Positions 17,162 to 25,744 of a stretch of DNA of 40,785 nt are shown in pieces. Below the pieces are notes generated by a model. That model searched no databases. It was not told where the DNA came from and saw only the letters and a list, made by a program, of their open reading frames with translations. Within the stretch, counting starts at the first letter, position 1, and each line of letters begins with the position of its first letter. A program made the translations under genes and the position numbers. Origin of the DNA: a bacterium (GTDB taxonomy: Bacteria > Planctomycetota > Planctomycetia > Gemmatales > Gemmataceae); the NCBI GenBank assembly GCA_017308215.1, contig JAFKFQ010000408.1:1-40785 (forward strand), written 5' to 3'.

Positions 17162-17815
17162 TTACTTCTTCGCGTCCGCCGGCCGCTCCAGCACCTCGTC
17201 GACGAGGCCGAAGGCCTTCGCCTCCTTCGCCGTGTAGTACTTGTCGCGGTCGGTCTCGCGGGCGATCACGTCGAGCGGCTGCTTGGTGTGCTTGGCCAGG
17301 ATCTCGTTGAGCCGCTCGCGCTCCTTCAGGATCTCGTTGGCCTGGATCTCGATGTCCGACACCTGCCCGCCGACCTGCCCGTAGGGCTGGTGGATCATCA
17401 CCTTCGAGTTCGGCAGGGCGTACCGCTTCCCGGCTGTGCCGGCGGCCAGCAGGATGGCGGCGCCGCTGGCGGCGATCCCCATGCAGTAGGTGAGGATCGG
17501 GCACTCCAGGAACTGCATGGTGTCGTACAGTGCGAGCGTGGCCGAGACCGACCCGCCCGGGCTGTTGATGTACATGTGGATGTCGGCGGTCTTGTTCTCG
17601 TACTGGAGGTACAGGAGCTTCTGGATCGTCAGGTTCGCCAGGTAGTCCGAGATGACCGAGCTGCCGCCGGTCTCCGGGCTACTCCCGACGAACACGATCC
17701 GGTTCTCCAGCAGCAGGTCGGCCAGCGTCATCGTCCGCTGGCGGGCGTAGTTGCCGCGCTGGAGCAGCGGCTGGATCGGGCCGGCGGCCGCCGTCGGGTC
17801 GAAGGGGGGGAACAT
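17162..17815 (-). CDS. clpP: ATP-dependent Clp protease proteolytic subunit ClpP (second copy)
   Basis: 217 residues from the ATG at 17815, which is preceded by GAAAGGG about 8 nt away; a GTG nine bases upstream is less likely. Unlike the other copy it keeps the oxyanion-hole glycines in YINSPGGSVSATLALYDTM. The triad is Ser117 (CMGIAASGAA; the usual Met after Ser is replaced by Gly), His142 (KVMIHQP) and Asp191 (TDRDKYY). The N-terminus is longer than usual (MFPPFDPTAAAGPIQPLLQR). It follows tig on the same strand, the order seen in many bacteria, but an inverted repeat separates the two genes. No clpX follows in this window. Confidence 0.95.
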   Translation of the reverse strand: MFPPFDPTAAAGPIQPLLQRGNYARQRTMTLADLLLENRIVFVGSSPETGGSSVISDYLANLTIQKLLYLQYENKTADIHMYINSPGGSVSATLALYDTMQFLECPILTYCMGIAASGAAILLAAGTAGKRYALPNSKVMIHQPYGQVGGQVSDIEIQANEILKERERLNEILAKHTKQPLDVIARETDRDKYYTAKEAKAFGLVDEVLERPADAKK

Positions 17816-17853
17816 GACGGTCACCCTTTCGGAGTGGTGGGGTGAGGAGACTG

Positions 17854-17927
17854 AAGGACGAAGGACGAGGGATGAATGTCGGAGGGCGTTCGCCGCTGCC
17901 GGGATTCATCCCTCGTCCTTCATCCTT
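17854..17927. repeat. 24-bp inverted repeat between tig and clpP
   Basis: Arms 17854-17877 and 17904-17927 match with one mismatch (core GAAGGACGAGGGATGAAT). It lies in the 156-bp gap after tig (stop at 17972) and about 39 bp before the clpP start at 17815, on the same transcript strand. Its sequence is unrelated to the other inverted repeats in the window. Confidence 0.85.
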
Positions 17928-17971
17928 CGCCCTTCCGCCCCGCCGGGATCATCTGAACTGTATCGGGGCGG

Positions 17972-19471
17972 TCAACCGGTCGTCTCGCCCTCGGCCGCCG
18001 GGGCGGACTCGCCCGGCGCCGCCTCGGCGGCCACGGTGGCGATCTCGCCGGTCTGCTCGGCCCTCTGCTCGGCGGTGAGCTCGTAGTCCTCGAACGTCGC
18101 CGCAGCCAGGATCAGGTCGAGCGCCTTGCGCTCGAGCAGGTCGGTCGCCAGCGCCTCCATCAGGTCTTCCTTCTCGAACCGGGCGCGGACCTTGCGCGGG
18201 CTCTCGCCCGACTGGTCGGCGATCCGGTCGATCTCGGCCTCGAGGTCGTCGTCCTCGATCTCCAGCTTCTCGACCTCGGCGACCTTCTGGAGGACGAAGT
18301 GCTCCTTCAGTGCGGCCGCGGTGCTGGCGACCACGTCCTGCTCCAGGATGCGCCGGCGGCCGGCGATCTGGGCGTCGGACATGCCGGCGTTCTTCATCTC
18401 CATCATCCGGCGGGCGAGGGTCTTGCGCGCCTGGCGGCGGAGCATGTCCTGCGGCAGATCCCAGTTCGCCGACGCCGCGATCTTCTCCAGCACCTGCTTC
18501 CGCGCCTCGTTCCGCTGGGTGTACTCCAGCCGGCGGTTGAGCAGCGTGTTCACCAGCTCGTCGAAGCCCTCCGGCGTGCTGATGCCGAAGGCGCCTTCGA
18601 GCAGGTCTTGCGTGAGTTCCGGCTGCCGGACCGTCTTGATGTCGTGGACGGTGAACGTGGCCTGGACCTTCTGGCCGCGCATGTTGGCGTTGGCGAGCTC
18701 CTGCGACAGCACGATGTCCACCGTGCGCACGTCGCCGGCCTTGGTGCCGGTGAGCTTCTCGCCGAAGTCCTCGGCGACGCCGTCCGACAGCGCCAGCCGC
18801 GGCTCGACCTTGAAGCGGACTTCCTTGAGCGAGTTCAGCACCTTGTCGCCGTACTTGATCTCCACGTCGGCGGTGACCGTGTCGTCGAGCGCGACGGTGG
18901 GGTTGTCGCCCTCCTTCGGCACGAGCTGGCCGTAGGGCTCCAACAGCCGCTTCTTCTCGGCGGCGATCTCGTCGGCGGTGTAGGTGTGCGTCGGGCGGCG
19001 GAGCTTCAGCCCCTTGTACTCGGGCAGGTCGAACTCAGGCCGGACCTCGATGTCGAACTCGTAGACGAACGGCCCTTCCTTCGGGATCTCGATGGCGTCC
19101 GGGTCGAGCTCCGGCGGCGCGAGCGGGGCGATCTCCTGCTCGTCGGCGAGCTGCTCCAGGCTCGCCATGAGCACCTGGGTCTTCACCTCCTGCGCGACCG
19201 TCGGGTAGTACTGCTTCTCGATGATCTTGCGCGGCACCTTACCGGGCCGGAACCCGCGGACGGTCGGCTGGTCGCTCAGCGTGATCTCGCTGAACTTCTC
19301 GTCGAACCGCTCGTCGATCTGGGCTCGCTCGACGGTAACCTTGATGTGCTTCTTGCACGGCCCCACGTCCTTGATCTCGACCGTCTGGACGAGCTTGACC
19401 GGCCCTTCGGGGGCGGCGACGGCGGTGGCGTCGGTGGCCTCGGCGGTGTCCGGGGTGGGTTCGTCGGCCAT
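17972..19471 (-). CDS. tig: Trigger factor, ribosome-associated chaperone and prolyl isomerase
   Basis: 499 residues, somewhat longer than the usual ~430-450 because of extra sequence at both ends. It binds the ribosome exit site and shields nascent chains. The ribosome-docking signature GFRPGKVP is at 73-80. The middle section (about 185-285, VALDDTVTADVEIKYGDKV ... VQATFTVHDIKTVRQPEL) corresponds to the FKBP-like PPIase domain. The C-terminal arms are helical (LLNRRLEYTQRNEARKQVLE onward, LEIEDDDLEAEIDRIADQSG). The last 30 residues are Ala/Glu-rich and look disordered. The ATG has GGAGG 6 nt upstream. It heads a minus-strand group with two clpP genes and a lipoprotein gene; a tRNA gene lies upstream. 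Confidence 0.95.
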   Translation of the reverse strand: MADEPTPDTAEATDATAVAAPEGPVKLVQTVEIKDVGPCKKHIKVTVERAQIDERFDEKFSEITLSDQPTVRGFRPGKVPRKIIEKQYYPTVAQEVKTQVLMASLEQLADEQEIAPLAPPELDPDAIEIPKEGPFVYEFDIEVRPEFDLPEYKGLKLRRPTHTYTADEIAAEKKRLLEPYGQLVPKEGDNPTVALDDTVTADVEIKYGDKVLNSLKEVRFKVEPRLALSDGVAEDFGEKLTGTKAGDVRTVDIVLSQELANANMRGQKVQATFTVHDIKTVRQPELTQDLLEGAFGISTPEGFDELVNTLLNRRLEYTQRNEARKQVLEKIAASANWDLPQDMLRRQARKTLARRMMEMKNAGMSDAQIAGRRRILEQDVVASTAAALKEHFVLQKVAEVEKLEIEDDDLEAEIDRIADQSGESPRKVRARFEKEDLMEALATDLLERKALDLILAAATFEDYELTAEQRAEQTGEIATVAAEAAPGESAPAAEGETTG

Positions 19472-19605
19472 CGTGGTCCTCCGTCGTCGCCGCGTCGGGG
19501 TGCGGGTTGGGGGTCGGGAAAAGCGAAAGCCGGGAAGTCGTGGGCGGCGGGTATTGTATCCCGCCCGGTGCCCGCGACTTCCCGGCCCGGCAGACTGTGG
19601 TCAAG

Positions 19606-19677
19606 AGCGGGTGATGGGACTTGAACCCACGACAACCTCGTTGGCAACGAGGTACTCTACCACTGAGTTACACCCGC
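19606..19677 (-). tRNA. tRNA-Gly (anticodon GCC)
   Basis: The minus strand folds as a full cloverleaf of 72 nt. The acceptor stem is GCGGGTG with CACCCGC, then discriminator T. The D arm is ACTC-AGTGGTA-GAGT, and the anticodon arm is CCTCG-TTGCCAA-CGAGG with anticodon GCC. The variable loop is short and the T arm is GTGGG-TTCAAGT-CCCAT. CCA is not encoded; the next bases are CTT. It lies 134 bp upstream of tig, on the same strand. Confidence 0.97.
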
Positions 19678-19891
19678 ATTTGCTACCACTGCACCGAACA
19701 CTTTAGGCAGGTGCCGCCGCGGCTTCAAGGGAGAATATCGCGCTTCGTGTGAGTGGACAGTGGCGGCGGGCGGTGCGCGGTGAAACCCGGGCCATCAGGT
19801 CGTCAGAAAGTCCAGGGACCGCAGCCCCCGGGCTTTGGCTTGGCAGCCCACTGGTCACTGCGGGTCTCCCACTGCCGGCAAGGCTATTTCC

Positions 19892-19920
19892 TTGACACTA
19901 GTCCTTGCCCTATCTAGACT
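19892..19920 (+). promoter_or_regulatory. Sigma-70-type promoter of the HU-like gene
   Basis: TTGACA (19892-19897), an exact 17-bp spacer, then TAGACT (19915-19920). This is a near-consensus housekeeping promoter, with transcription expected near 19927 and a leader of about 50 nt before the GTG at 19977. The remainder of 19678-19891 shows no gene. Confidence 0.75.
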
Positions 19921-19976
19921 TTGAAAACAACCAGGCGGTTACCGGTCGGAGCCCAGACCAGCGGGGGACTGCTTCC

Positions 19977-20417
19977 GTGACCAAGAAAGAAATCGTCCGC
20001 CAACTGTGCGAGAAGGCGAACAAGGAGAAGCTCCTCAAGGGTAGCCTGACGCAACTGGCGACGAAGGAAATCGTCCAGTGGACGTTCGACGCGATCATCG
20101 AGACCCTGGTCACGGACGGCCGCATCGAGCTCCGCAACTTCGGCGTCTTCGAGGTTAAGCAGCGCAAGCCGCGCAAGGCTCGCAACCCGCGCACCGGCGA
20201 GCGGGTGGACGTGGCGTCGAAGAACGTGGTGACGTTCCAGCCCGGCAAGGAAATGGAGGAGCGTGTCCGTCAGTACGCCAAGCCCGCCGACCCGAAGCGC
20301 AAGACCCGCCGCAGTAAGGCCGAGGCCGAGGACACGGACGACGACATCGAGGACACCCCGGCGCCGTCGGCCAACGGCACGCCCGAACCGGTCGCGGCCG
20401 GTGCCGCGACGAGCTGA
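19977..20417 (+). CDS. HU/IHF-family DNA-binding protein with acidic C-terminal tail
   Basis: 146 residues from the GTG at 19977 ([14 protein letters not shown]); upstream in-frame codons lie at or before the promoter and are rejected. HU proteins bend and compact DNA as dimers. The helical dimerisation part spans about 1-48. The beta-saddle and arm follow: [20 protein letters not shown], then [20 protein letters not shown], with the family-typical RNPRTGE turn and Pro at the arm tip region, ending in PGKEMEERV. After about residue 100 there is an extra tail, first basic (PKRKTRRSK), then acidic ([11 protein letters not shown]), then Pro/Ala-rich, which standard ~90-residue HU lacks. The spacer between the first two helices ([15 protein letters not shown]) is slightly long. 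Strong promoter and terminator flank it. Confidence 0.93.
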   Translation: MTKKEIVRQLCEKANKEKLLKGSLTQLATKEIVQWTFDAIIETLVTDGRIELRNFGVFEVKQRKPRKARNPRTGERVDVASKNVVTFQPGKEMEERVRQYAKPADPKRKTRRSKAEAEDTDDDIEDTPAPSANGTPEPVAAGAATS

Positions 20418-20433
20418 TGATGTTCGGTACATG

Positions 20434-20453
20434 GCGGCCGGCTTGCCGGCCGC
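20434..20453 (+). terminator. Hairpin terminator after the HU-like gene
   Basis: GCGGCCGGC (20434-20442), a TT loop, and GCCGGCCGC (20445-20453) form a perfect 9-bp stem 17 bases after the stop, followed by a weakly T-containing TGTCTATT. Confidence 0.7.
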
Positions 20454-20584
20454 TGTCTATTCAGACGCCACCCCAATCTTCTCCCTTGCACCGGCCTGAA
20501 CCGTAGACGAGAATATCACCACTGCCGACACGCGCTGCCCACGGCGCATCCTCCCGCCTTCCCGCCCTTCCGAGGGTCTCGTCC

Positions 20585-23104
20585 ATGCCGCTCCCGCCCC
20601 CCCGCTTCCGCCACTTGGCGGTTCTCCTCGCCGTCGGTCTGCTCGCGCCCCCGTCTCTTGCGCAAGAGTCAGCCGCCCCGAACCCGAACGACGTGAAGGC
20701 CGTCGCCGTCCACCCGGCGCGCGTCGCGCTGAACGGTTCGGACGACGCGGCGCAGTTGATCGTCACCGGTTCGCTCGCCGACGGCCGGCTCGTGGATCTG
20801 ACCCACGTCGTCCGCTACGCGGTCGCCAACGCGACCGCGGCCGTCAGCACCGCCGGGCGCGTGCAGGCGAAGGCGGACGGCGCCGGTGAGATCACGGTCA
20901 CGTTCGGCGCACACACCGCGAGACTACCGGTCGAGGCGAAGAACCTCGGTGTGAACCTGCCGCTCAACTTCACGAACCAGGTTGTGCCCGTCTTCACGCG
21001 GTTGGGGTGCAACAGCGGCGGGTGCCACGGCAAGATCAGCGGGCAGAACGGGTTCCGGCTGTCGCTCCTCGGGTTCGAGCCCGAACTGGATTACATGACG
21101 CTCGTGAAGGAGGGCCGCGGGCGGCGGCTGTTCCCCGCCAACCCGGACGCCAGCCTGTTCCTCACGAAGGCGACCGGCCGCTCCCCGCACGGCGGCGGCA
21201 AGAAGATGGAGCCCGAGTCGGACGAGTACAAGCTGGTCCGCCGCTGGATCGCCGCCGGCATGCCGTGGGGGAAGGAGACCGACCCGAAGGTGACGAAGAT
21301 CAGCGTCTTCCCCGAGCACCGCATCCTGACCCGCAACGCCACGCAGCAGATCGCCGCCTACGCCCACTACTCGGACGGCACGGTCGAGGACATCACCCGC
21401 CGCGCCCAGTTTGAGAGCAACGACGGCGAGATTGCCGCGGTCAGCGAGGGCGGCCAAGTCCGCACGCTACAACTGAGCGGCGAGGCGGCGATCATGGCCC
21501 GCTTCCAGGGGATGGTCACGGTCACCCGCATCACCGTGCCGCTCGGCGTGCAAACGCCGCAGTGGCAGTTCCCGGCGCAGACGATGGTCGATCAGCACAC
21601 GTCGAAGAAGTGGCGCGAGCTGGGTCTGGTGCCGTCCGACCTCTGCACCGACGAGCAGTTCATCCGCCGCGTGTCGCTCGACATCACCGGCACACTGCCG
21701 ACGCCGGCGCAGGTGACGGCGTTCGTCGCCGACGCCGACGCCAAGAAGCGTGAGAAGCTGGTGGACCGGCTGCTCGAAACGCCCGAATACGCCTACTTCT
21801 TCGCCAACAAGTGGGCAGACATCCTGCGGGTGAAGCGCCGCGGCGAGGCGAACCGGGCGCAGGGCACGTTCGCGTTCCACGAGTGGATCCGCACGAACGT
21901 CGCCGCCGACACCCCGTACAGCGAGTTCGTCCGCGGCATCATCACGGCCACGGGCGACGAGCGCCGCAACCCGGCGGTGGTGTGGTACAAGGAACTCACC
22001 ACGCCCGAGAACTTCGTGGACGACGTGGGGCAGGTGTTCCTGGGTCAGCGGCTGGCGTGTGCGAACTGCCATCACCACCCCTACGAGAAGTGGAGCCAGG
22101 ACGACTACTGGGGGCTGGCCGCGTTCTTCGGCAAGGTCGGCCGCAAGGAACTGCGCCTGCCGAGCGCGAGCAACAACAACGACAACCGCACGCAGGTGAT
22201 CTTCACCAAGTCGAACGGCAGCGTTACGAACAAGCGGACGAGCAAGGCTGCCGAAATCCGCCCGCTCGACGGGCAGCCGATGGAGGTGCCGGAGGGCGAC
22301 CCGCGCGAGAAACTCGCCGACTGGATGACGGCCAAGAACAACCCGTTCTTTGCGAAGGCCGTGGCGAACCGGTACTGGGCGCACTTCTTCGGCCGCGGCA
22401 TCGTGGACCCGCTCGACGACATGCGGATCACCAACCCGCCGTCGAACCCGGAACTCCTCGACGCACTGGCGAAAAACCTGACGGAAAATGACTACAGCCT
22501 GAAGGCGCTGGTCCGCACGATCTGCAAGAGCCGGACGTACCAGCTCTCCAGCGCCCCGAACGACTTCAACAAGAACGACAAGCAGGCCTACGCCCGCTTC
22601 TACCCGCGCCGCGTGTCCGCCGAGGTGCTGCTGGACGCGGTGAATCAGGTGACGGACGCGCCGGGCGGGTTCAACGGCCTGCCGCGCGACAAGAACGCCC
22701 CCGGCCGGGCGATCATGCTGCCGGACGAGTCGTTCACGAGCTACTTCCTGGACGTGTTCGGCCGCCCGCAGCGGATCAGCGCGTGCGAGTGCGAGCGGGT
22801 GAACGAGGCGAACCTGGCGCAAGCCCTCCACCTGCTCAACAGCGACGAGATCCAGGGGAAGGTGACGCGCCAGGGCGGCCGCGCCGCGGCACTCGCCGCC
22901 GACCCGCGGCCGGACGAGGCGAAGGTGACGGAGCTGTTCCGCTGGGCCTTCGCCCGCACCCCGACGGCGGACGACCTGCGGACGGCCCTCGACCACGTCC
23001 GCGCGATGGACGCGCGGACGCCCGGCGGCGCCGGCAAGCGCGTGGCCTACGAGAACATCCTGTGGGCGCTGCTGAACACGAAGGAGTTTGTGTTCAACCA
23101 GTAA
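20585..23104 (+). CDS. Secreted planctomycete cytochrome: Ig-like, DUF1549 and DUF1553 domains
   Basis: 839 residues. The signal peptide is about 1-26 (HLAVLLAVGLLAPPSLAQ). A bacterial Ig-like (BIG2-type) domain follows (about 37-118, VKAVAVHPARVALNGSDDAA). Then comes the haem-type motif CNSGGCH (142-148), a CX4CH spacing instead of CXXCH. A second Ig-like segment (about 237-320, ISVFPEHRILTRNATQQIAA) precedes DUF1549, which begins near RRVSLDITGTLPTPAQV and ends with a regular CXXCH, CANCHHHPYEKW (492-496). DUF1553 fills the C-terminus (NPFFAKAVANRYWAHFFGRG to the end). Such proteins are hallmark planctomycete exported proteins, proposed to be cytochromes; the reaction is unknown. A DUF1501 partner usually follows but is absent here. 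Complete and uninterrupted. Confidence 0.92.
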   Translation: MPLPPPRFRHLAVLLAVGLLAPPSLAQESAAPNPNDVKAVAVHPARVALNGSDDAAQLIVTGSLADGRLVDLTHVVRYAVANATAAVSTAGRVQAKADGAGEITVTFGAHTARLPVEAKNLGVNLPLNFTNQVVPVFTRLGCNSGGCHGKISGQNGFRLSLLGFEPELDYMTLVKEGRGRRLFPANPDASLFLTKATGRSPHGGGKKMEPESDEYKLVRRWIAAGMPWGKETDPKVTKISVFPEHRILTRNATQQIAAYAHYSDGTVEDITRRAQFESNDGEIAAVSEGGQVRTLQLSGEAAIMARFQGMVTVTRITVPLGVQTPQWQFPAQTMVDQHTSKKWRELGLVPSDLCTDEQFIRRVSLDITGTLPTPAQVTAFVADADAKKREKLVDRLLETPEYAYFFANKWADILRVKRRGEANRAQGTFAFHEWIRTNVAADTPYSEFVRGIITATGDERRNPAVVWYKELTTPENFVDDVGQVFLGQRLACANCHHHPYEKWSQDDYWGLAAFFGKVGRKELRLPSASNNNDNRTQVIFTKSNGSVTNKRTSKAAEIRPLDGQPMEVPEGDPREKLADWMTAKNNPFFAKAVANRYWAHFFGRGIVDPLDDMRITNPPSNPELLDALAKNLTENDYSLKALVRTICKSRTYQLSSAPNDFNKNDKQAYARFYPRRVSAEVLLDAVNQVTDAPGGFNGLPRDKNAPGRAIMLPDESFTSYFLDVFGRPQRISACECERVNEANLAQALHLLNSDEIQGKVTRQGGRAAALAADPRPDEAKVTELFRWAFARTPTADDLRTALDHVRAMDARTPGGAGKRVAYENILWALLNTKEFVFNQ

Positions 23105-23280
23105 CGCCCGGCGCTATGCCCCAATCCCATCAACCCGCCGCGCGACCGTGACCCGGCCGCGCGGTGTAGTTTGAGCTGAGATGATTAGGCTCGTTGTGAA
23201 ATAGGCAAACTTGTTCGATCGGCCCCGCAACCGACCTCACATTTCGCCGGTTGCCGCGCACCACCGACGGGTGTCCCTGT

Positions 23281-23382
23281 CGATTTCGGCACCCCGGAGG
23301 TAGTTAGGCCGCGGCGCGAGCCGCGGCTTTGCCCGACACCCCGCGGCTCGTGCCGCGGCCTAACGCCGGGGTGCCGAAATCG
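23281..23382. repeat. About 41-bp inverted repeat with one 4-nt indel
   Basis: Arms 23281-23326 and 23341-23382 pair through CGATTTCGGCACCCCGG, GTTAGGCCGCGGC and CGAGCCGCGG, with one mismatch and an extra AGGTA-type insertion on the left. The loop is about 14 nt. It lies between two plus-strand genes, 177 bp after the cytochrome stop. The rest of 23105-23467 holds no gene; 23165-23215 is A/T-richer. Confidence 0.85.
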
Positions 23383-23467
23383 GTCGGCACACGTCCACCG
23401 ACGGACCGGCTTGACGCACACGCGAGCCGCGGGTTAGCTTCCGGCCCCCGTTAGAAGGAGGTGGCCC

Positions 23468-23908
23468 GTGCGTCCGCGTGCCCTGCTCGTCCCGGCGCTG
23501 CTCGTCGCCGCCAGCGGTCTCGCTTACACCCAGCCCGCGCCGCGGCCGGCGCAGGTGCCCGAGCCCGCTCGGTTGATCCCACCGCCCGGGGTTCCGTTCA
23601 CGCCGCCGCGGCCGGCGCCGGCGGACGCGCCGCCGGCCGAGAAGTCGCTCGACCAGTTGCTCGACCGCCTGGAGGCGCTGCGGGCACAGAAGGCCGAGCT
23701 GGAACGGCAGGAGCAGGAGGTGGTGAAGGAGATCCGGCGCAAAGTCGAGAGGCAGTCGGACCGCCTCCAGCGGCTCGGCGTCAACGACCCGCTCTTGTCG
23801 CCGCCATCACCGTCGGTGTCGTTCGCCCCGGCCGTCATCCCCACCGTGCCCTCGGTACCAGCTGTCCCGCCCGTGGTCCCGCCGCTGCCGACCGTTCCGG
23901 GGCAGTAG
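23468..23908 (+). CDS. Small secreted protein with a coiled coil and Pro-rich ends
   Basis: 146 residues from the GTG at 23468, fixed by an excellent GAAGGAGG six bases upstream. The N-terminus (VPALLVAASGLAYT) is a likely signal peptide. A Pro-rich stretch leads into a strongly charged heptad-like helix, about residues 58-103 (KSLDQLLDRLEALRAQKAEL, then ERQEQEVVKEIRRKVERQSD), probably a coiled coil. The C-terminus is Pro/Val-rich (IPTVPSVPAVPPVVPPLPTV). This is a common layout for small planctomycete envelope proteins, but I do not recognise a family. Likely periplasmic, oligomeric through the coiled coil. Function unknown. Confidence 0.75.
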   Translation: MRPRALLVPALLVAASGLAYTQPAPRPAQVPEPARLIPPPGVPFTPPRPAPADAPPAEKSLDQLLDRLEALRAQKAELERQEQEVVKEIRRKVERQSDRLQRLGVNDPLLSPPSPSVSFAPAVIPTVPSVPAVPPVVPPLPTVPGQ

Positions 23909-24036
23909 CTGCCTGAGGATCCCGGCGAGTTGAGCGATTTCGGGATTTTCTCGGATTTCGTGTCCGGTTTTTCCCCGCTGCTCCGATTGCACCCGTTGGC
24001 GGCGGCCCGCTGTCGCACGCCAACGGGGGTCTCTCC

Positions 24037-24261
24037 ATGTCCGTCCTCAGCATCACGTCCGTGGCCATTGCCCTGGCTCGGAAGGCCGCCGGCACGCCCG
24101 CCGCTACCGGCGACGCCGAACTGGGCGGTCAACTGGACGACCTCGTCATCCACCTGTCCCAGCTCAAAGCCCACTGTGCCCTGCTGGTGGACGAGAACCG
24201 CACACTGAAGCGGACCGCCGGCGGCGACGCCGACGAGCCGCGCGTGGTGATCGGGAACTGA
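24037..24261 (+). CDS. Small hypothetical protein
   Basis: 74 residues from an ATG at 24037, with only a weak GGGGG upstream. The middle looks helical (DAELGGQLDDLVIHLSQLKA, then LVDENRTLKR). The amphipathic pattern and final charged stretch suggest a short coiled coil; there is no signal peptide or membrane helix. No family recognised. It lies in a plus-strand run between the secreted coiled-coil gene and the acyltransferase. Codon usage looks like the neighbours (G/C in third positions), which supports it being real. Confidence 0.5.
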   Translation: MSVLSITSVAIALARKAAGTPAATGDAELGGQLDDLVIHLSQLKAHCALLVDENRTLKRTAGGDADEPRVVIGN

Positions 24262-24370
24262 CCACGGCCGGGCGGAGCGAAGTCGGGGTTGCCTGCCGGC
24301 GGCGGGTGCGCTACCATTCCGCCTCGCCGTTCGCCCCCCGAGACGGATCTCGCCCGGAAACGGCACGGAG

Positions 24371-25744
24371 ATGCCGCTGATCACCCCGTCCACCACGCCC
24401 GCCCCGAACCCGGGGCGGGACACCGCCCTCGACAACCTCCGCGTCGTGGCGATGCTCCTCGGCCTGGTGACCCACGGCGCGCTGCCGTTCATCGCCACGG
24501 GAATCCTCCAGTTCCCGATCCGCGACGCCACCCGCCACCCGGGCGCGGACGCGGCGTACATCGCCGTCCACGACTTCCGGATGCAGCTGTTCTTCCTCCT
24601 CGCCGGGTTCGCGGCGGCGTCGCTGGCGGCGCGGCGCGGGGTCGGCGCGGTGGTCCGCAACCGGCTCGTCCGGGTCGCGGTGCCACTCGCCGTCGCGGTG
24701 GTGGTGGTGTGCCCACTCATGCACGTCCTCGTCGCCCACCACACGACGGCCCGCGACGTGACCTGGAACCCGGTCGTCGCCGGCGGCTGGGTCGGGCCGA
24801 ACTTCCACCTGTGGTTCCTCTACTACCTGCTCCTCTGCACCGCCCCGCTCGTCGCCCTGCTGGCGGTGCGAGACCGCGTCCCGGCCGGCGCGGTCGCCGC
24901 CTTCGACCGCGCGGCGCGGCGGTTCATCGCGTCGCCGTGGCGGGTGCCGGTGCTCGCGGCGGCGGTCGTGCCGCTGCTGTGGGGGATGCCGTCGTGGCTG
25001 ATCGAGACGCCGTACGGGTGGGTACCCCACCTCGACGTGCTGGCGTACTACCTCGGCTTCTTCGCGGCCGGCGCGGTGCTGGCGCGGCACGCCGACCTCC
25101 TGCCCGCGGTCGGGAATCGCTGGTTCGCCCAACTGGCCGCCGCGAACGTCGTCGTACTCCCGGCGATGCTGGGGCTGACGGTGTACGGCGTGCGCGCCGA
25201 GGACGAGAACCCGCCGGCGTGGATCGCGGCGTGGAAGGCAGCGGGGATCCTCCTCGGCGGGCTGTACACGTGGCTGATGATCGGCGGTCTCATCGGCCTG
25301 TTCCGCCGGCACTTCACGACCTCCCACGGGGCGTGGAAGTACCTCGCGGGGGCGTCGTACTGGTGCTACCTCGCCGGGTTCCCGGTACAGGTCGCGCTGC
25401 AGATCTCCCTCGCCCCGTACCACTACCCGATCGTCGCCGAGTTCGTGGTCGTGAACGTGCTGACGTTCGCGGTGCTCCTCGCCACCTACGAGCTGGGCGT
25501 CCGACGGACGTGGGTCGGGGTGGTCCTGAACGGGAAGAAGGCGGTCGCGCCGGCGGTGGTCGTGGCGACGCGGGTCGTGTCGCCCGGGCGGGCCGAACTG
25601 CCCGCGCCGCCGCGGGTGGTGCCGGCCGCTTCCCCGCGCGTCGCCGCCGGGGTATCCTGGCAGCGCCCCGCCGGCCGCCCGCACCCCGCCCACGTCTCCG
25701 GGAGTTCGACGTGTCACGCCCCGCTGCCGCCCTCGCCGTCCTGA
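24371..25744 (+). CDS. Acyltransferase family 3 membrane protein (MdoC/OPG-like)
   Basis: 457 residues with about ten hydrophobic helices. The start MPLITPSTTP...GRDTALDNLRVVAML gives the family-typical opening, in which a short cytoplasmic stretch leads to LDNLRVVAMLLGLVTHGALP, including the conserved His. LFFLLAGFAAASLAARRG, a loop with RNRLVRVAVPLAVAV, and NFHLWFLYYLLL follow; all match acyltransferase-3 proteins such as MdoC/OpgC. These enzymes O-acylate glucans, sugars or lipids at the membrane. The acceptor here is unknown. The last ~60 residues (after VVLNGKKA) are Pro/Ala-rich and unlike the family, and the end overlaps the start of the next gene by 34 nt, so coupling is likely. Confidence 0.88.
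   Translation: MPLITPSTTPAPNPGRDTALDNLRVVAMLLGLVTHGALPFIATGILQFPIRDATRHPGADAAYIAVHDFRMQLFFLLAGFAAASLAARRGVGAVVRNRLVRVAVPLAVAVVVVCPLMHVLVAHHTTARDVTWNPVVAGGWVGPNFHLWFLYYLLLCTAPLVALLAVRDRVPAGAVAAFDRAARRFIASPWRVPVLAAAVVPLLWGMPSWLIETPYGWVPHLDVLAYYLGFFAAGAVLARHADLLPAVGNRWFAQLAAANVVVLPAMLGLTVYGVRAEDENPPAWIAAWKAAGILLGGLYTWLMIGGLIGLFRRHFTTSHGAWKYLAGASYWCYLAGFPVQVALQISLAPYHYPIVAEFVVVNVLTFAVLLATYELGVRRTWVGVVLNGKKAVAPAVVVATRVVSPGRAELPAPPRVVPAASPRVAAGVSWQRPAGRPHPAHVSGSSTCHAPLPPSPS

Noticed and set aside
789..20400. Shared ANGTPEPV octapeptide in the tails of the sigma-54 activator and the HU-like protein
   Set aside because: Both are Pro/Ala-rich disordered tails with a 17-base identity; chance or composition explains it, and no functional link is evident.
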